64,000 nt of DNA from an uncultured Alphaproteobacteria bacterium (GCA_950054485.1 CATLPD010000001.1:310001-374000), one strand, 5' to 3'; counted from the first letter of the stretch, positions 10,729 through 21,085 are shown. Numbers and translations: made by a program. Notes: generated from the sequence alone by a model not told the origin.

Positions 10729-11760
10729 ATGGAAGAAATCGAAATATCTACAAATGAAAATGCCGTTGCAACAGGCCTTGAACTGACCGTTGCAAAATTG
10801 GGCGACTGGACTGCCGAATTCTACCAGATGCTGCCGAATATCATTGTCGGTATCTGCATATTGGCGTTGTTTCTTCTGGTATCCCTTGGTATACGACGCG
10901 GATTGAAAAAATACTTCATTCGCACCCAGCGCCTCGATTTGGGACGTTTGATGTCCGTTTTCGCCTTTTGGGCCCTGATGTCGGTCGGCTTTCTGATTTT
11001 TCTAACGATTATCATCCCGTCCTTAAAACCTGTTGATCTTCTCGCCAGCCTGGGTTTCGGGTCGATTGCATTCGGTTTTGCCTTTAAGGATATCCTATCG
11101 AACACCTTGGCAGGTTTCTTGATTTTATTGCGACAGCCCTTTCGCCGCGGCGACCAGATATCGGTTGACGGAATGGAGGGCACCGTGCAGGCTATCGAAC
11201 CCCGCGCCACGATTATCCGCACCTATGACGGCAGTGATGTCATTATCCCGAATACGACGATCTATACCAGTAATGTTATTGTGCATACATCGCACGCCAT
11301 GCGCCGCACAGAAATCGAGCTGACGATCGGCTATGTCTATAATATCCGCAAGATCACCAAACTGATACAGGATGCGCTGGCCCCGATCGAAGAAATCAAA
11401 AAAGACCCCGGCCCGCAGGTTTTATGTTGGGAGCTGGGCTCGACATCCCTTGCCATTCGTGTGCGCTGGTGGATTGATTCCGACCGGGCATCACAGAATA
11501 TATCGCGATCCCGCGCTGTGCAGGCGATTAAGGAAGCCTTTGATGCCAATGACATCGACCCGACCGACCCACAGCTGATTTATTATCAGCAAAGCAGCCC
11601 TTTTGCGCCTGAAGGCGGCGACAAGATTGATAAAGATGTTATTAAAACCAATGATGCCGATTTCGGCCCGCCGCCCGAATTGATCGTCTCCAAAAATGAT
11701 CCGGAAGCCCATAAAATCAAGCTCGATTCAAAGGAAGAAACCCTGCTGCCCGAAAACTGA
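10729..11760 (+). CDS. Small-conductance mechanosensitive channel (MscS family)
   Basis: LLASLGFGSIAFGFAFKDILSNTLAGFLILLRQPFRRGDQI. Confidence 0.93.
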   Translation: MEEIEISTNENAVATGLELTVAKLGDWTAEFYQMLPNIIVGICILALFLLVSLGIRRGLKKYFIRTQRLDLGRLMSVFAFWALMSVGFLIFLTIIIPSLKPVDLLASLGFGSIAFGFAFKDILSNTLAGFLILLRQPFRRGDQISVDGMEGTVQAIEPRATIIRTYDGSDVIIPNTTIYTSNVIVHTSHAMRRTEIELTIGYVYNIRKITKLIQDALAPIEEIKKDPGPQVLCWELGSTSLAIRVRWWIDSDRASQNISRSRAVQAIKEAFDANDIDPTDPQLIYYQQSSPFAPEGGDKIDKDVIKTNDADFGPPPELIVSKNDPEAHKIKLDSKEETLLPEN

Positions 11761-11762
11761 TA

Positions 11763-12638
11763 TCAAGCCTGCAATCTTATCCCCAGGCTTGCCACATCAA
11801 CAGCATCCAGACCGATATCAAAATTCAGCGCACTGTGGGTCAGGGCTCCAATAGAAATGACATCAACCCCGCTGGCCGCAATATTCTGAATGGTGTTCAG
11901 ATTGACGTTACCCGAGGCCTCCAGAACAGTTTTTCCTGCATTTAACCGGACAGCTTCGGCCATATCACGCGGGTCCATATTATCCAGCATGATGATATCG
12001 GCCAATTCGGTTTCTAAAACCCGTCTAAATTGAGCCAATGTATCGACCTCGATTTCAATTTTAACGGTATGCCCGACATAGGCGCGCGCTTTTTTCAATG
12101 TTTTAACGACATCACCGCAATTGGCCGCAATATGGTTGTCTTTAATCATCACACAATCATCAAGGCGCATACGGTGCGGGAAACCGCCACCACAACGCAC
12201 CGCATATTTTTCAACCGCGCGCAGCAACGGCGTTGTTTTACGGCTGCAGGCGATTTTCGGGCTATGCGGTTTTGCCGCCTGAACCATTTTATCGGTCAGA
12301 CTGGCAATTCCCGACAGACGGCCCATAAAATTTAACGCGACGCGTTCCGCCATTAAAATAGATGCCGTCTTGCCGGAAACACTGGCAATCAGATCGCCTT
12401 TTTTGATCTTATCGCCATCTTTTATGTTGGCTTTAAAATCCAGCCTGTCATCAATCAGCCCAAAAGCTGTACGTGCCAGATCCAGCCCGCACAAGATACC
12501 TTCCTGCCGGCTGACAAAATGATATGTGGATTGATGGTCCGCCTCAATTGTTGCCTGCGTCGTCAGGTCGCCGCCCAGACCCAAATCTTCCTCAAGGGCG
12601 CGTTCGACCAGATTTTTCATTGTAATTTTATTCATCAT
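11763..12638 (-). CDS. nadC: Nicotinate-nucleotide pyrophosphorylase (carboxylating)
   Basis: CSRKTTPLLRAVEKYAVRCGGGFPHRMRLDDCVMIKDNHI. Confidence 0.96.
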   Translation of the reverse strand: MMNKITMKNLVERALEEDLGLGGDLTTQATIEADHQSTYHFVSRQEGILCGLDLARTAFGLIDDRLDFKANIKDGDKIKKGDLIASVSGKTASILMAERVALNFMGRLSGIASLTDKMVQAAKPHSPKIACSRKTTPLLRAVEKYAVRCGGGFPHRMRLDDCVMIKDNHIAANCGDVVKTLKKARAYVGHTVKIEIEVDTLAQFRRVLETELADIIMLDNMDPRDMAEAVRLNAGKTVLEASGNVNLNTIQNIAASGVDVISIGALTHSALNFDIGLDAVDVASLGIRLQA

Positions 12639-14194
12639 GCCGATACCTCCTGCACCATTGGCAATTTATGACTGACAAGACTGCGGTGTTTCCATTCATT
12701 GTGCCTTTCGGGATAATCGGTGCGATAATGCCCGCCGCGGCTTTCCGTACGGGTGCGCGCCGCCTTGGTGATCAGCAGGCACACACGCGCCATATCCTCG
12801 ATCTCTGTATCCAGACCACTATATTCGGCAAGAATGCTGTCAAAGAAATATTCTGCATCTGCCAGATCATATTCATTGCGCAAAATACCGACATATTCTG
12901 TCATGGTCCGGCGCATCGCATTGATTACCTTCGCTTTTAAAACAGGGTTTAAATAGGCCGTACGTTTTTGGCGTACGTGTGGCAAAACTTGACCGTCCTT
13001 GCCCGACAGAACTTTCCATTTTTGTTTAATGTCCCGTGCCGATGCACGGCCCATGATGACCGCCTCCAGAACCGAATTGCTGGCCAGACGATTTGCGCCG
13101 TGGAAACCTGTCGATGCAGCCTCGCCGATCACCCAAAGGCCCGCTGTAGATGATCTGCCATTGCGGTCTGTTGCAACGCCGCCCATGTGATAATGGGCGG
13201 CTGGCGTAACCGGTAACAGATCCCGTGCAGGGTCCAGATCCAGAGATTTTGATGTTTTCTGCAATGTATAGAATTCGGATGTATCGATGTGGCGACAATC
13301 CAGATAAACCTCGCGCCCCATGCGCTGCTGACCCAATATGGCACGCGCAACGATATCACGTGGCGCCAGTTCAGCCATCGGGTGTACGTCTGTCATGAAA
13401 CGTACGCCTTTATCATTCACCAGCGTTGCGCCGTGGCCACGCAGAGCCTCTGTCATCAGCGGCAGTGATCCAGCCTTGTCGCATTTCAGGGCGGTTGGGT
13501 GGAACTGCATAAATTCCAAATCAGCCAGATCCGCACCGGCCTTTTCGGCCAACGTAATCGCCTGTCCGGTATTGGTAACAGGGTTTGTCGTCTCCGAATA
13601 AAGCCCTGCCGCACCGCCTGTCGCCAGTATAACAGCAGGCGCGCGAAGTGTGTACGTGCTCGCACGCCCTTGCTTTTCAAAGACGACCCCGCCTACGCCG
13701 CCATCTTTATATTTCAACAACTCGATAACCTTGGCCTGATCAATAATATCGATATAGGGGGCAGATTTTATCTTGTCCCACAGAACGGGCATTAAGGCAC
13801 GGCCAAAGCCGTCACCTGAATCCGCTTTTAAAACGCGGTGCGCATCGTGTCCGCCTTCGCACGATAGAATATAGTTAAATCCATCATCTTCGACCGAAAA
13901 CTGAACACCGTTCATTTCTAAATATCCGACAATCGATCTGGCCGTAGCGGTATAGTGTTTTGCAACTTTTTCATCGACAACTTCTGCGCCGGCCTTGACT
14001 GTATCGCGCGCATGGGCGGCAGGTGTATCGTCGGGCCCAACGGCGGCAGCCAAACCGCCCTGCGTCCAAAGGCTGGAACAATCCCCGCCGATTTTGCCCG
14101 TCGTGACCAGCGCAACCTTTAAAGGGGCGGCAGACAACGCGGCGACACATCCAGCGGCACCACTTCCGACAATAATGACATCATAATCTTTCAT
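12635..14194 (-). CDS. nadB: L-aspartate oxidase
   Basis: DVIIVGSGAAGCVAALSAA, SLWTQGGLAAAVGPDDTPAAHARDTVKAG, PAAHYHMGGVATD. Confidence 0.96.
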   Translation of the reverse strand: MKDYDVIIVGSGAAGCVAALSAAPLKVALVTTGKIGGDCSSLWTQGGLAAAVGPDDTPAAHARDTVKAGAEVVDEKVAKHYTATARSIVGYLEMNGVQFSVEDDGFNYILSCEGGHDAHRVLKADSGDGFGRALMPVLWDKIKSAPYIDIIDQAKVIELLKYKDGGVGGVVFEKQGRASTYTLRAPAVILATGGAAGLYSETTNPVTNTGQAITLAEKAGADLADLEFMQFHPTALKCDKAGSLPLMTEALRGHGATLVNDKGVRFMTDVHPMAELAPRDIVARAILGQQRMGREVYLDCRHIDTSEFYTLQKTSKSLDLDPARDLLPVTPAAHYHMGGVATDRNGRSSTAGLWVIGEAASTGFHGANRLASNSVLEAVIMGRASARDIKQKWKVLSGKDGQVLPHVRQKRTAYLNPVLKAKVINAMRRTMTEYVGILRNEYDLADAEYFFDSILAEYSGLDTEIEDMARVCLLITKAARTRTESRGGHYRTDYPERHNEWKHRSLVSHKLPMVQEVSA

Positions 14195-14208
14195 TTTTGT
14201 TTCTCCTT

Positions 14209-15228
14209 TTACACAGGGACCGCCAGCATGCGTTCAACGGCTGCGCGGGCACGCTCGGCAATGGCTGGGTCAACCGTAACTTCGGTTTGCCGGGTTTGAA
14301 GGGTTTTTAAAATTTTCGGCAATGTAATCCGCTTCATATGCGGGCATAGATTGCACGGGCGTACAAATTCGACATTCGGGTTTTGCACCGCGACATTATC
14401 CGACATCGAACATTCGGTAATCATGACAACGCGGGCAGGCTGTTTATTCTGTACGTAATCCGCCATCGCCTTGGTCGAGCCCGAGAAATCAGCCTCGTCC
14501 ACCACTTCGGGCGGGCATTCGGGGTGCGCCAAAACAACGGCATCCGGCCAGGCCTTGCGGTATGCGCGGATATTTTCGGGTGTGAAACGTTCGTGCACCT
14601 CGCAGCTGCCGGCATAGGTCAGAATTTTCTTTTTTGTCTGGCGCGCAATATTTTTCGCCAGATACTGATCGGGGATCATCAAGACCGTATCGCTGTCAAA
14701 ACTTTCGACAATCGCGAGCGCATTGGAAGACGTACAGCAAATATCGCTTTCGGCTTTGACCTCGGCGGAGGTATTCACGTAGGTCACGATCGGCACACCC
14801 GGATATTTTTCACGCAGCAGACGTACGTCCGCCGCTGTAATGGAGGATGCCAGTGAACAGCCCGCCTTCATATCAGGGATCAGAACCGTTTTTTCAGGTG
14901 AAAGGATTTTGGATGTTTCCGCCATAAAATGTACGCCCGCCTGAACAATAATATCCGCATCGGTTTTGGCAGCCTGCTGGGCCAGTTGCAATGAATCACC
15001 TGCAAAATCGGCAACGCAATTGAAAATTTCAGGGGTCATATAGTTATGCGCCAGAATAACAGCGCCCATTTCTTTTTTCAGGCGGTTGATCGCATAGATA
15101 TAGGGGGCATGTTCGCACCATTCCATTTCAGAAATAACTTTACGTACAGGCTCGTAAAGATCTGCCGTCTGTCGTGCAACCTCTGCTGTAAATTGTAAAA
15201 CCTGTGGTCTTTCTATTGTATCTAGCAT
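14209..15228 (-). CDS. nadA: Quinolinate synthase A
   Basis: [32 protein letters not shown]; conserved Fe-S cysteines; operon with nadB and nadC. Confidence 0.96.
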   Translation of the reverse strand: MLDTIERPQVLQFTAEVARQTADLYEPVRKVISEMEWCEHAPYIYAINRLKKEMGAVILAHNYMTPEIFNCVADFAGDSLQLAQQAAKTDADIIVQAGVHFMAETSKILSPEKTVLIPDMKAGCSLASSITAADVRLLREKYPGVPIVTYVNTSAEVKAESDICCTSSNALAIVESFDSDTVLMIPDQYLAKNIARQTKKKILTYAGSCEVHERFTPENIRAYRKAWPDAVVLAHPECPPEVVDEADFSGSTKAMADYVQNKQPARVVMITECSMSDNVAVQNPNVEFVRPCNLCPHMKRITLPKILKTLQTRQTEVTVDPAIAERARAAVERMLAVPV

Positions 15229-15246
15229 TTTATCACTCCGATTCTT

Positions 15247-15267
15247 TTATGCTCATTTAGAGTATAA
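15247..15267. promoter_or_regulatory. Operator 1 of the nadABC promoter: TTATGCTC-ATTTA-GAGTATAA
   Basis: Inverted repeat, 7/8 arm match; near-identical to a second copy 28 bp away. Confidence 0.7.
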
Positions 15268-15271
15268 TTAA

Positions 15272-15300
15272 AATATATGCTCTTTTTGAGTATAAGTCAA
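15272..15300 (-). promoter_or_regulatory. nadABC promoter TTGACT-17-TATATT with operator 2 (15275-15295) in its spacer
   Basis: Minus strand TTGACT (15300-15295), 17-bp spacer, TATATT (15277-15272); operator ATATGCTC-TTTTT-GAGTATAA overlaps it. Confidence 0.7.
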
Positions 15301-15370
15301 GAGGTGTTGAAAATATTTTTCTAGATCATTTGATAAACTCGCTTTACCCTTGCCTTAAGGAGAGACCAAT

Positions 15371-16171
15371 ATGCGCACACTTATCGTTATACCCGCCCGT
15401 TACGGATCAACACGGCTGCCCGGCAAACCGCTGGCTATGATTGCGGGTAAAACCATGCTGCAGCGTGTATACGAGCTGGCACAATCCTCAACAGCGGATT
15501 TTAAAAATGTGGATGTATTGGTGGCAACAGATGATACGCGCATCATGGATCATGCAGCCGAAATCGGCGCCCCAGCGGTCATGACGCCCGAATCCTGCCC
15601 GACGGGTACCGACCGCGCCTTCGAAGCTGTTAAAGCATCAGGCCTGTCGCCCGATGTTGTTTTGAATTTGCAGGGCGACGCGCCATTAACACCGCCCCAC
15701 TTCATTCGCCAGATGATCCGTGCGTTTGATGTAACGCCCGTTCCTGATGTCGTCACGCCTGCCTATCAGCTGACATGGGACCAACTAGACGACATGCGAA
15801 ATAGTAAAAGACAGACCCCTTTTTCCGGCACCAGCGTGATCTGCGGGCCTGACGGCTATGCCTTATGGTTTTCAAAAAACATCATCCCCGCCATCCGCAA
15901 GGAAGATAAACTGCGCGTATCAGATGGTTTATCGCCCGTTATTCGCCATATTGGCCTTTACGCCTATCATTATCCGGCATTGGAAAAATATGTGACCCTG
16001 GACCAGAGCCGATACGAGCAACTGGAAGGTCTGGAACAATTACGCCTGCTGGAAAACGGCATGCGCATTAAAATCGAGATCATTGATCCGAAAGGCGAGC
16101 CCATTCACGGCGGCGTCGATTCACCTGAAGATATAGAACGTGTGGAACGCGTCCTGGCCGCGAAGCATTAA
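15371..16171 (+). CDS. kdsB: 3-deoxy-manno-octulosonate cytidylyltransferase
   Basis: VIPARYGSTRLPGKPLAMIAGKTMLQRVYE, VLNLQGDAPL, GLYAYHYPALEKYV. Confidence 0.94.
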   Translation: MRTLIVIPARYGSTRLPGKPLAMIAGKTMLQRVYELAQSSTADFKNVDVLVATDDTRIMDHAAEIGAPAVMTPESCPTGTDRAFEAVKASGLSPDVVLNLQGDAPLTPPHFIRQMIRAFDVTPVPDVVTPAYQLTWDQLDDMRNSKRQTPFSGTSVICGPDGYALWFSKNIIPAIRKEDKLRVSDGLSPVIRHIGLYAYHYPALEKYVTLDQSRYEQLEGLEQLRLLENGMRIKIEIIDPKGEPIHGGVDSPEDIERVERVLAAKH

Positions 16172-16204
16172 TACTTAAAATTACAATTTTATGGAGCAGA
16201 TAAA

Positions 16205-16855
16205 ATGACGACAAAATTGATTATAGCCAGACACGGCAATACGTTCGAACCTGATGAAACACCGCGCCGCGTTGGCGCGCGCACCGATTTGGAATTGGTG
16301 GAAAAAGGTATTGTGCAGGCAACGCAGCTTGGCACATGGTTGCAAATGCAGGATTTAAACCCGCAGCGTATCATCGCCGGGCCGTTGAAACGTACTCGCC
16401 GCATGGCGGAAATCGCACGTGGCGTCATGTATCACGATGACAGCGAAAAACCGAATGTGGAAATTGACGAGCGGCTGCGTGAAATTGACTATGGCCCTGA
16501 CGAAGACCTGCGTGAGGAAGAAGTCGTAAACCGCATCGGCGCGGATGCTATCGCAAAATGGGATCAGGACGCAATCGTGCCCGAAGGATGGAATGTCGAC
16601 CCGGACGAGTTGCAAAAACACTGGCAGGACATTGCAAATGACATTACGCAGAATAACGAAAATGAAATCGTTCTGGTTGTTACCAGCAATGGTGTTGCCC
16701 GTTTTGCCCCCTATCTGACAGGTAATTTTGCAGGTTTCAAATCTAAATTTTCGCTGAAACTGGCAACCGGTGCCGTCGGCATTCTGAACTTTGACGGTAA
16801 AGACTGGCAGGTCGAGGACTGGAACATCCGCCCGCATAAAGAATTAGAAGAGTAA
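16205..16855 (+). CDS. Histidine phosphatase family protein
   Basis: KLIIARHGNTFEPDETPRRVGARTDLELVEKG; RHG catalytic motif. Confidence 0.85.
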   Translation: MTTKLIIARHGNTFEPDETPRRVGARTDLELVEKGIVQATQLGTWLQMQDLNPQRIIAGPLKRTRRMAEIARGVMYHDDSEKPNVEIDERLREIDYGPDEDLREEEVVNRIGADAIAKWDQDAIVPEGWNVDPDELQKHWQDIANDITQNNENEIVLVVTSNGVARFAPYLTGNFAGFKSKFSLKLATGAVGILNFDGKDWQVEDWNIRPHKELEE

Positions 16856-16862
16856 AAATAAA

Positions 16863-16896
16863 AAAAGCCCCCCGTTTCCGGAGGGCTTTAATTTTT
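16863..16896. terminator. Terminator between convergent genes
   Basis: AAAAGCCCCCCGTTTCCGGAGGGCTTTAATTTTT hairpin followed by a T-rich stretch. Confidence 0.8.
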
Positions 16897-16908
16897 ATAG
16901 CAGCGCTA

Positions 16909-17721
16909 TTACTTAGGCTTGTTACCACCGAACTTGAAGCCACCGTTACCGCCACCACGCTTTGGCGTGTTGTCGTTGTCGGCTTTCTTTGGTGATGTGC
17001 CCATCAATGCGGCATATGCCTGACCCGCTTCTTGCGGTGTTGGCAATGAAGCAGCTGCGCTCATCAAAAGCTGGCTAACAGCTTCTGGGCTCATGCTGGC
17101 TGTGATGCCGTACAATGTCTGGCTGATCATTGTTGTCGGGATTTCATCTGCAAAGCCCATAACAGCGTTTGCGATTTCATCTTCTGACATGTGTTTCGCG
17201 TTGTCCAGGAATGAACCGAAACGGTCAGCTTGCATTTCTACCATCATTTTGAATGGCTCTGGCAGTGGCAATTGGCTTGCCGCAGCAGAAAGGGCCGCAC
17301 CCATGTCATCCTGACCAGGCTGGTTCAAAGACTGCTTCAGACCTTGTGCAATTTGCATCGCAACTTGTGGGTCTTTCAGGCTTGATACCAGGCTTTCGAT
17401 TGTTTGATCCATTTCAGATGCATCGAAAGAGCTCAGCAACAGAGAAATACCTGTGCTTGTTTTTTCGCCGGCCAACAGTTCCTGTACGTCAGCAACGATG
17501 TTTTCAACGTCGTCTTGTGTCAAAGCGTCTACAAGAGCGCCTTTGATTACAGCTTCCAGTTCTTCAGGGCTTGGGTTACCGCTTTGTACCAAAGCTTCGA
17601 TTTCAGCCTGAACGCCTTCCAGACCGATAAGTGTTTTTTCGATTGTCGCTGTTTGTTTTGCAGCAAATTCGTTGAACGCTTCTTTAAGCAGTTTAATGCC
17701 TTCGTTACCGTCAAATTTCAT
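16909..17721 (-). CDS. Hypothetical protein, alpha-helical with Gly-rich C-terminus
   Basis: 270 aa; C-term KKADNDNTPKRGGGNGGFKFGGNKPK; distinct codon usage. Confidence 0.7.
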   Translation of the reverse strand: MKFDGNEGIKLLKEAFNEFAAKQTATIEKTLIGLEGVQAEIEALVQSGNPSPEELEAVIKGALVDALTQDDVENIVADVQELLAGEKTSTGISLLLSSFDASEMDQTIESLVSSLKDPQVAMQIAQGLKQSLNQPGQDDMGAALSAAASQLPLPEPFKMMVEMQADRFGSFLDNAKHMSEDEIANAVMGFADEIPTTMISQTLYGITASMSPEAVSQLLMSAAASLPTPQEAGQAYAALMGTSPKKADNDNTPKRGGGNGGFKFGGNKPK

Positions 17722-17813
17722 AGTATGTACTCCTTATCGCTATAGTTTCTGCGCAGAACAAAATTCATCCTTCCGAACGCAGAGAATCATCATTGAATGA
17801 ACTATCCCTATCT

Positions 17814-17839
17814 TTAAAGGAGCGATTCGGTTATGTCAA
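17814..17839 (-). promoter_or_regulatory. Sigma70-like promoter with TTGACATAA -35 region
   Basis: TTGACATAA on minus strand (17839-17831) about 110 nt upstream of the start at 17721; the -10 (TAAAGA at a 17-bp spacing) is weak. Confidence 0.4.
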
Positions 17840-17877
17840 GATTGTTTATGAAAAGATTTTATGGGAGTCGAATATGG

Positions 17878-18255
17878 TCAAGCAAGAACATCCAGCAGTG
17901 AATCCTGCATTTCATCGGCTGTTTTAATCACGCTGACATTTGCTTTATAGGCGATCTCTGCCGTCAGCAAATTTACCGCCTCTTCTTCCAGCGAAATATT
18001 CGGCACGGAGACATAGCCGTCATTATCTGCCAGTGCAGAATCCGGGCTGTAGGTTTTAAAAGTCGGATTTTGACGCGTCTGAACCGATACCTCGACGCCC
18101 GTACCGTTTGATGATAAAACAGCATCTTTGGCCTCGTAATTCGAGCTGGAGACATTGGCAATATTTTCGGCAGAAACTGCCGTTTTCGCGCTTTGCCCGC
18201 GCAGACCTGATAATGCAATGGATATTGCGTCCAAATTCTTCTCCACCTCTCCCAT
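17878..18255 (-). CDS. Flagellar basal-body rod-like protein (FlgB/FlgC family)
   Basis: LDAISIALSGLRGQSAKTAVSAENIANVSSSNYEAKDAV ... LEEEAVNLLTAEIAYKANVSVIKTADEMQ. Confidence 0.7.
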   Translation of the reverse strand: MGEVEKNLDAISIALSGLRGQSAKTAVSAENIANVSSSNYEAKDAVLSSNGTGVEVSVQTRQNPTFKTYSPDSALADNDGYVSVPNISLEEEAVNLLTAEIAYKANVSVIKTADEMQDSLLDVLA

Positions 18256-18317
18256 TATTACATTAACAAAAAAGCCCTAAATTTCTGTTAAGTCTTGATG
18301 CTTTTGAAAGGCAATGT

Positions 18318-18860
18318 ATGATAATAGACATGAAATATGCAGCGATAATCATTACCTGTCTTATATTTATACTGGCACATGGTCAGGCAAATGCCTATGA
18401 AAGCCGTACTGCCAGCCAGTACGAAGACCGCACAGCCAGCCACAGCATTGAATACAAATGTTCTGAATGGGGCTTTTGGAACCACGGCTACAGATTTGGC
18501 CGTCAATATATAGACACACGCACCCCGCTGGAATTCGACCAGAAATCACAATGGGAAAATACGCGCTGGGATCCTGAAATCTGGGAAAAAGAATACGGCA
18601 CATATTGGAACGGCGAAAAGGTCCTGGCCGCCCTGTTCAAAGGCGGATATTTCACGGGACAATATATGCACTGTGATACGCCATATGTCCGAATTGGCGA
18701 GCCGTTTTTCGATCTGGGCGAAGCGGATCAGCTACGCGCGCTGCATCTTTTAGCTGAACAGACCGGCGTTTTTAATAAATACCGCAGCTTTAAAATCTAT
18801 TCACCAGAACATCGAAAAGTGATCGGCAGCTATTCGAACGCGGGATTACACCTTTATTAA
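18318..18860 (+). CDS. Hypothetical exported protein
   Basis: Signal-peptide-like N-terminus IITCLIFILAHGQANA; 180 aa. Confidence 0.6.
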   Translation: MIIDMKYAAIIITCLIFILAHGQANAYESRTASQYEDRTASHSIEYKCSEWGFWNHGYRFGRQYIDTRTPLEFDQKSQWENTRWDPEIWEKEYGTYWNGEKVLAALFKGGYFTGQYMHCDTPYVRIGEPFFDLGEADQLRALHLLAEQTGVFNKYRSFKIYSPEHRKVIGSYSNAGLHLY

Positions 18861-18889
18861 GCGTAAAGACCCTGCAAGAGGATAAAAAC

Positions 18890-20224
18890 ATGCCGTTCCG
18901 TTTTAAAATTATGCTGGCGCTGATGTGCGCTTTTTTGATCGCCGCGCCCACAAAAACCCTGTCAGCACAGGGCATTCCAACCATTATCCGCGATGCGGAA
19001 ATCGAAGAAACGCTGTTTCGTCTGACGGCCCCTGTTTTTGATGCAGCGGGGATCGGCCGCAATGATGTGCGTCTGATTTTGGTGCAGGACCATGACCTGA
19101 ACGCCTTTGTTGCAGGCGGAATGAATATCTTTCTTTATACGGGTGTGATCCTGACGGCGGAAAACCCGGGTGAATTGGTGGGCGTTCTGGCGCACGAAAC
19201 CGGTCATATTGCAGGGGCGCATCTGGTGCGTACAGCCGAAGTCATCGAACAGGCCAGCTTTCAATCGATCCTCGCCAGTATTCTGGCAGCAGCCACAGCC
19301 GTCGGTACGGGCAACGGCGGGGCGGCGACAGCCGTTTTCGGCGGCGGGCAGACATTTGCCCAACAGGGGTTCCTCAGCCATTCGCGCACGCAGGAGGCAT
19401 CTGCCGATCAGGCCGCCATCAAATACCTCAGCGATGCAGGGTATAATGCGAAGGGGCTTTTGACCTTCCTTGAAAAATTACGTGGGCAGGAGGTTTTACC
19501 CTCTTCCCAGCAAACCGAATATCTGCGTACGCACCCTCTGACAACAAACCGTATATCGTACCTTGAAAATAATGTCGCTAAAACGGCATCAAAAGCATCC
19601 TATTCACCCGAAACGGTTGAACTGTTCGATCGGATGCAGGCGAAACTGACCGGCTATATTTATCCCGATCAGGCGCTGCGTTACAGTGACGACACCATCG
19701 CCCATAAATATGCCAAGGCTATTGCCTATCATCGCCAGAATAATTTTGACAAGGCGCTGGCCGCTGCCGATGCACTGATCGCGGCTGAACCACGCAACCC
19801 CTATTTCTATGAATTAAAGGCCCAGATGTATTACGAGTCCGGCCAAATTGCAAAATCGCTGCCTTTATACCAAAAAGCATCCGACCTTGTGCCGAATTCG
19901 GGACTGATCCGTGCCGCATATGGGCAGGCTTTGCTGGCCGATGCCGACAATGCACCGGATTATAAAGCGGCCATTGAACAGCTGGAGCGATCCTTGCGGA
20001 ACGAGCCACGGTCAACCCTGACACACCGCCTGCTGGCTACCGCATATGGCCGTATTGATGATAAGGGCTCGGCCCGTATCCACCTGGCCGAAGAAGCCAT
20101 GCTACAAAGAAAATATGATGATGCCCGCCGTCAGGTCGGCCTTGCCGAACAATATGTCGAAAAATCAGACCGCAAATGGCTGCGCCTGCAAGACATCAAA
20201 AACCAACTGGAAAACATCAAATAA
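18890..20224 (+). CDS. Periplasmic M48-family metalloprotease with TPR region (BepA-like)
   Basis: VLAHETGHIAGAHL (HExxH), SHSRTQEASADQAAIKYL, C-terminal TPR-like repeats. Confidence 0.92.
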   Translation: MPFRFKIMLALMCAFLIAAPTKTLSAQGIPTIIRDAEIEETLFRLTAPVFDAAGIGRNDVRLILVQDHDLNAFVAGGMNIFLYTGVILTAENPGELVGVLAHETGHIAGAHLVRTAEVIEQASFQSILASILAAATAVGTGNGGAATAVFGGGQTFAQQGFLSHSRTQEASADQAAIKYLSDAGYNAKGLLTFLEKLRGQEVLPSSQQTEYLRTHPLTTNRISYLENNVAKTASKASYSPETVELFDRMQAKLTGYIYPDQALRYSDDTIAHKYAKAIAYHRQNNFDKALAAADALIAAEPRNPYFYELKAQMYYESGQIAKSLPLYQKASDLVPNSGLIRAAYGQALLADADNAPDYKAAIEQLERSLRNEPRSTLTHRLLATAYGRIDDKGSARIHLAEEAMLQRKYDDARRQVGLAEQYVEKSDRKWLRLQDIKNQLENIK

Positions 20225-20329
20225 CAGGGGAAAACCTGCATATAGGCGTAAGTTATTAAAAGACCATTCACTTTTGACCTATATACTGTAGACTTGAATA
20301 AGAATTTAAACCAAAAGGGGACTAAACAT

Positions 20330-21055
20330 ATGAAACGCATTCTATCTGTCATCGCTTTGTCAGCCGTTATCGGTGTTGCCGGCGTATCCGGCGCTGCCGC
20401 TGAAATGACAAAAACCGATATCGAGAAAATTGTCGAAGATTATCTTCTGAACAATCCGGAAATCATTCTGAAATCGGTTAATGATTACCAGACCAAAGGC
20501 GTTGCTGAACAACAGGCCAAAGCGCTTGAGACAAATTCACGCAAGCTGTTTGACGATGAAAACACACCATATGCCGGAAACAAAGATGGCGATGTTAAGG
20601 TTGTCGAGTTTTTCGATTACAACTGCGGTTACTGTAAACGTGTCATTGGTGATGTGAATAAACTGATTGACGAAGATGAAAACGTGAAGGTGATCTTTAA
20701 AGATTATCCGATCCTGGGCCCGACATCTGTTACAGCCGCGCATTGGGCGCTGGCCGCTGACAAACAGGGCAAATATCTTGAATATCACACAGCCCTTTTG
20801 AACAACCAGGGCCGCATGGACGAAGCCACACTTGAAGCCAAAGCCAAAGAGGTTGGACTTGATGTCGAAAAACTGAAAGCCGATGCCGAAAGTGACGAGG
20901 TCAAAGCCCAAATTCAGGAAAATCTGGAGCTGGCACAAAGTATGAATATCAGTGGAACGCCTGCTTTTATTATCGGAGAGCAAGTCTTTCCGGGCGCCAT
21001 TCCATACGAGGCCATGACAAATGCCGTCAAAGATGCCCGTGCTGATTCGGAATAA
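20330..21055 (+). CDS. DsbA-family thiol:disulfide oxidoreductase
   Basis: Signal peptide; VVEFFDYNCGYCKRVI (CGYC) and SGTPAFIIGEQVFPGAIPYE. Confidence 0.92.
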   Translation: MKRILSVIALSAVIGVAGVSGAAAEMTKTDIEKIVEDYLLNNPEIILKSVNDYQTKGVAEQQAKALETNSRKLFDDENTPYAGNKDGDVKVVEFFDYNCGYCKRVIGDVNKLIDEDENVKVIFKDYPILGPTSVTAAHWALAADKQGKYLEYHTALLNNQGRMDEATLEAKAKEVGLDVEKLKADAESDEVKAQIQENLELAQSMNISGTPAFIIGEQVFPGAIPYEAMTNAVKDARADSE

Positions 21056-21085
21056 AATCTAAAAACTACAATTAAATAAAATTCA

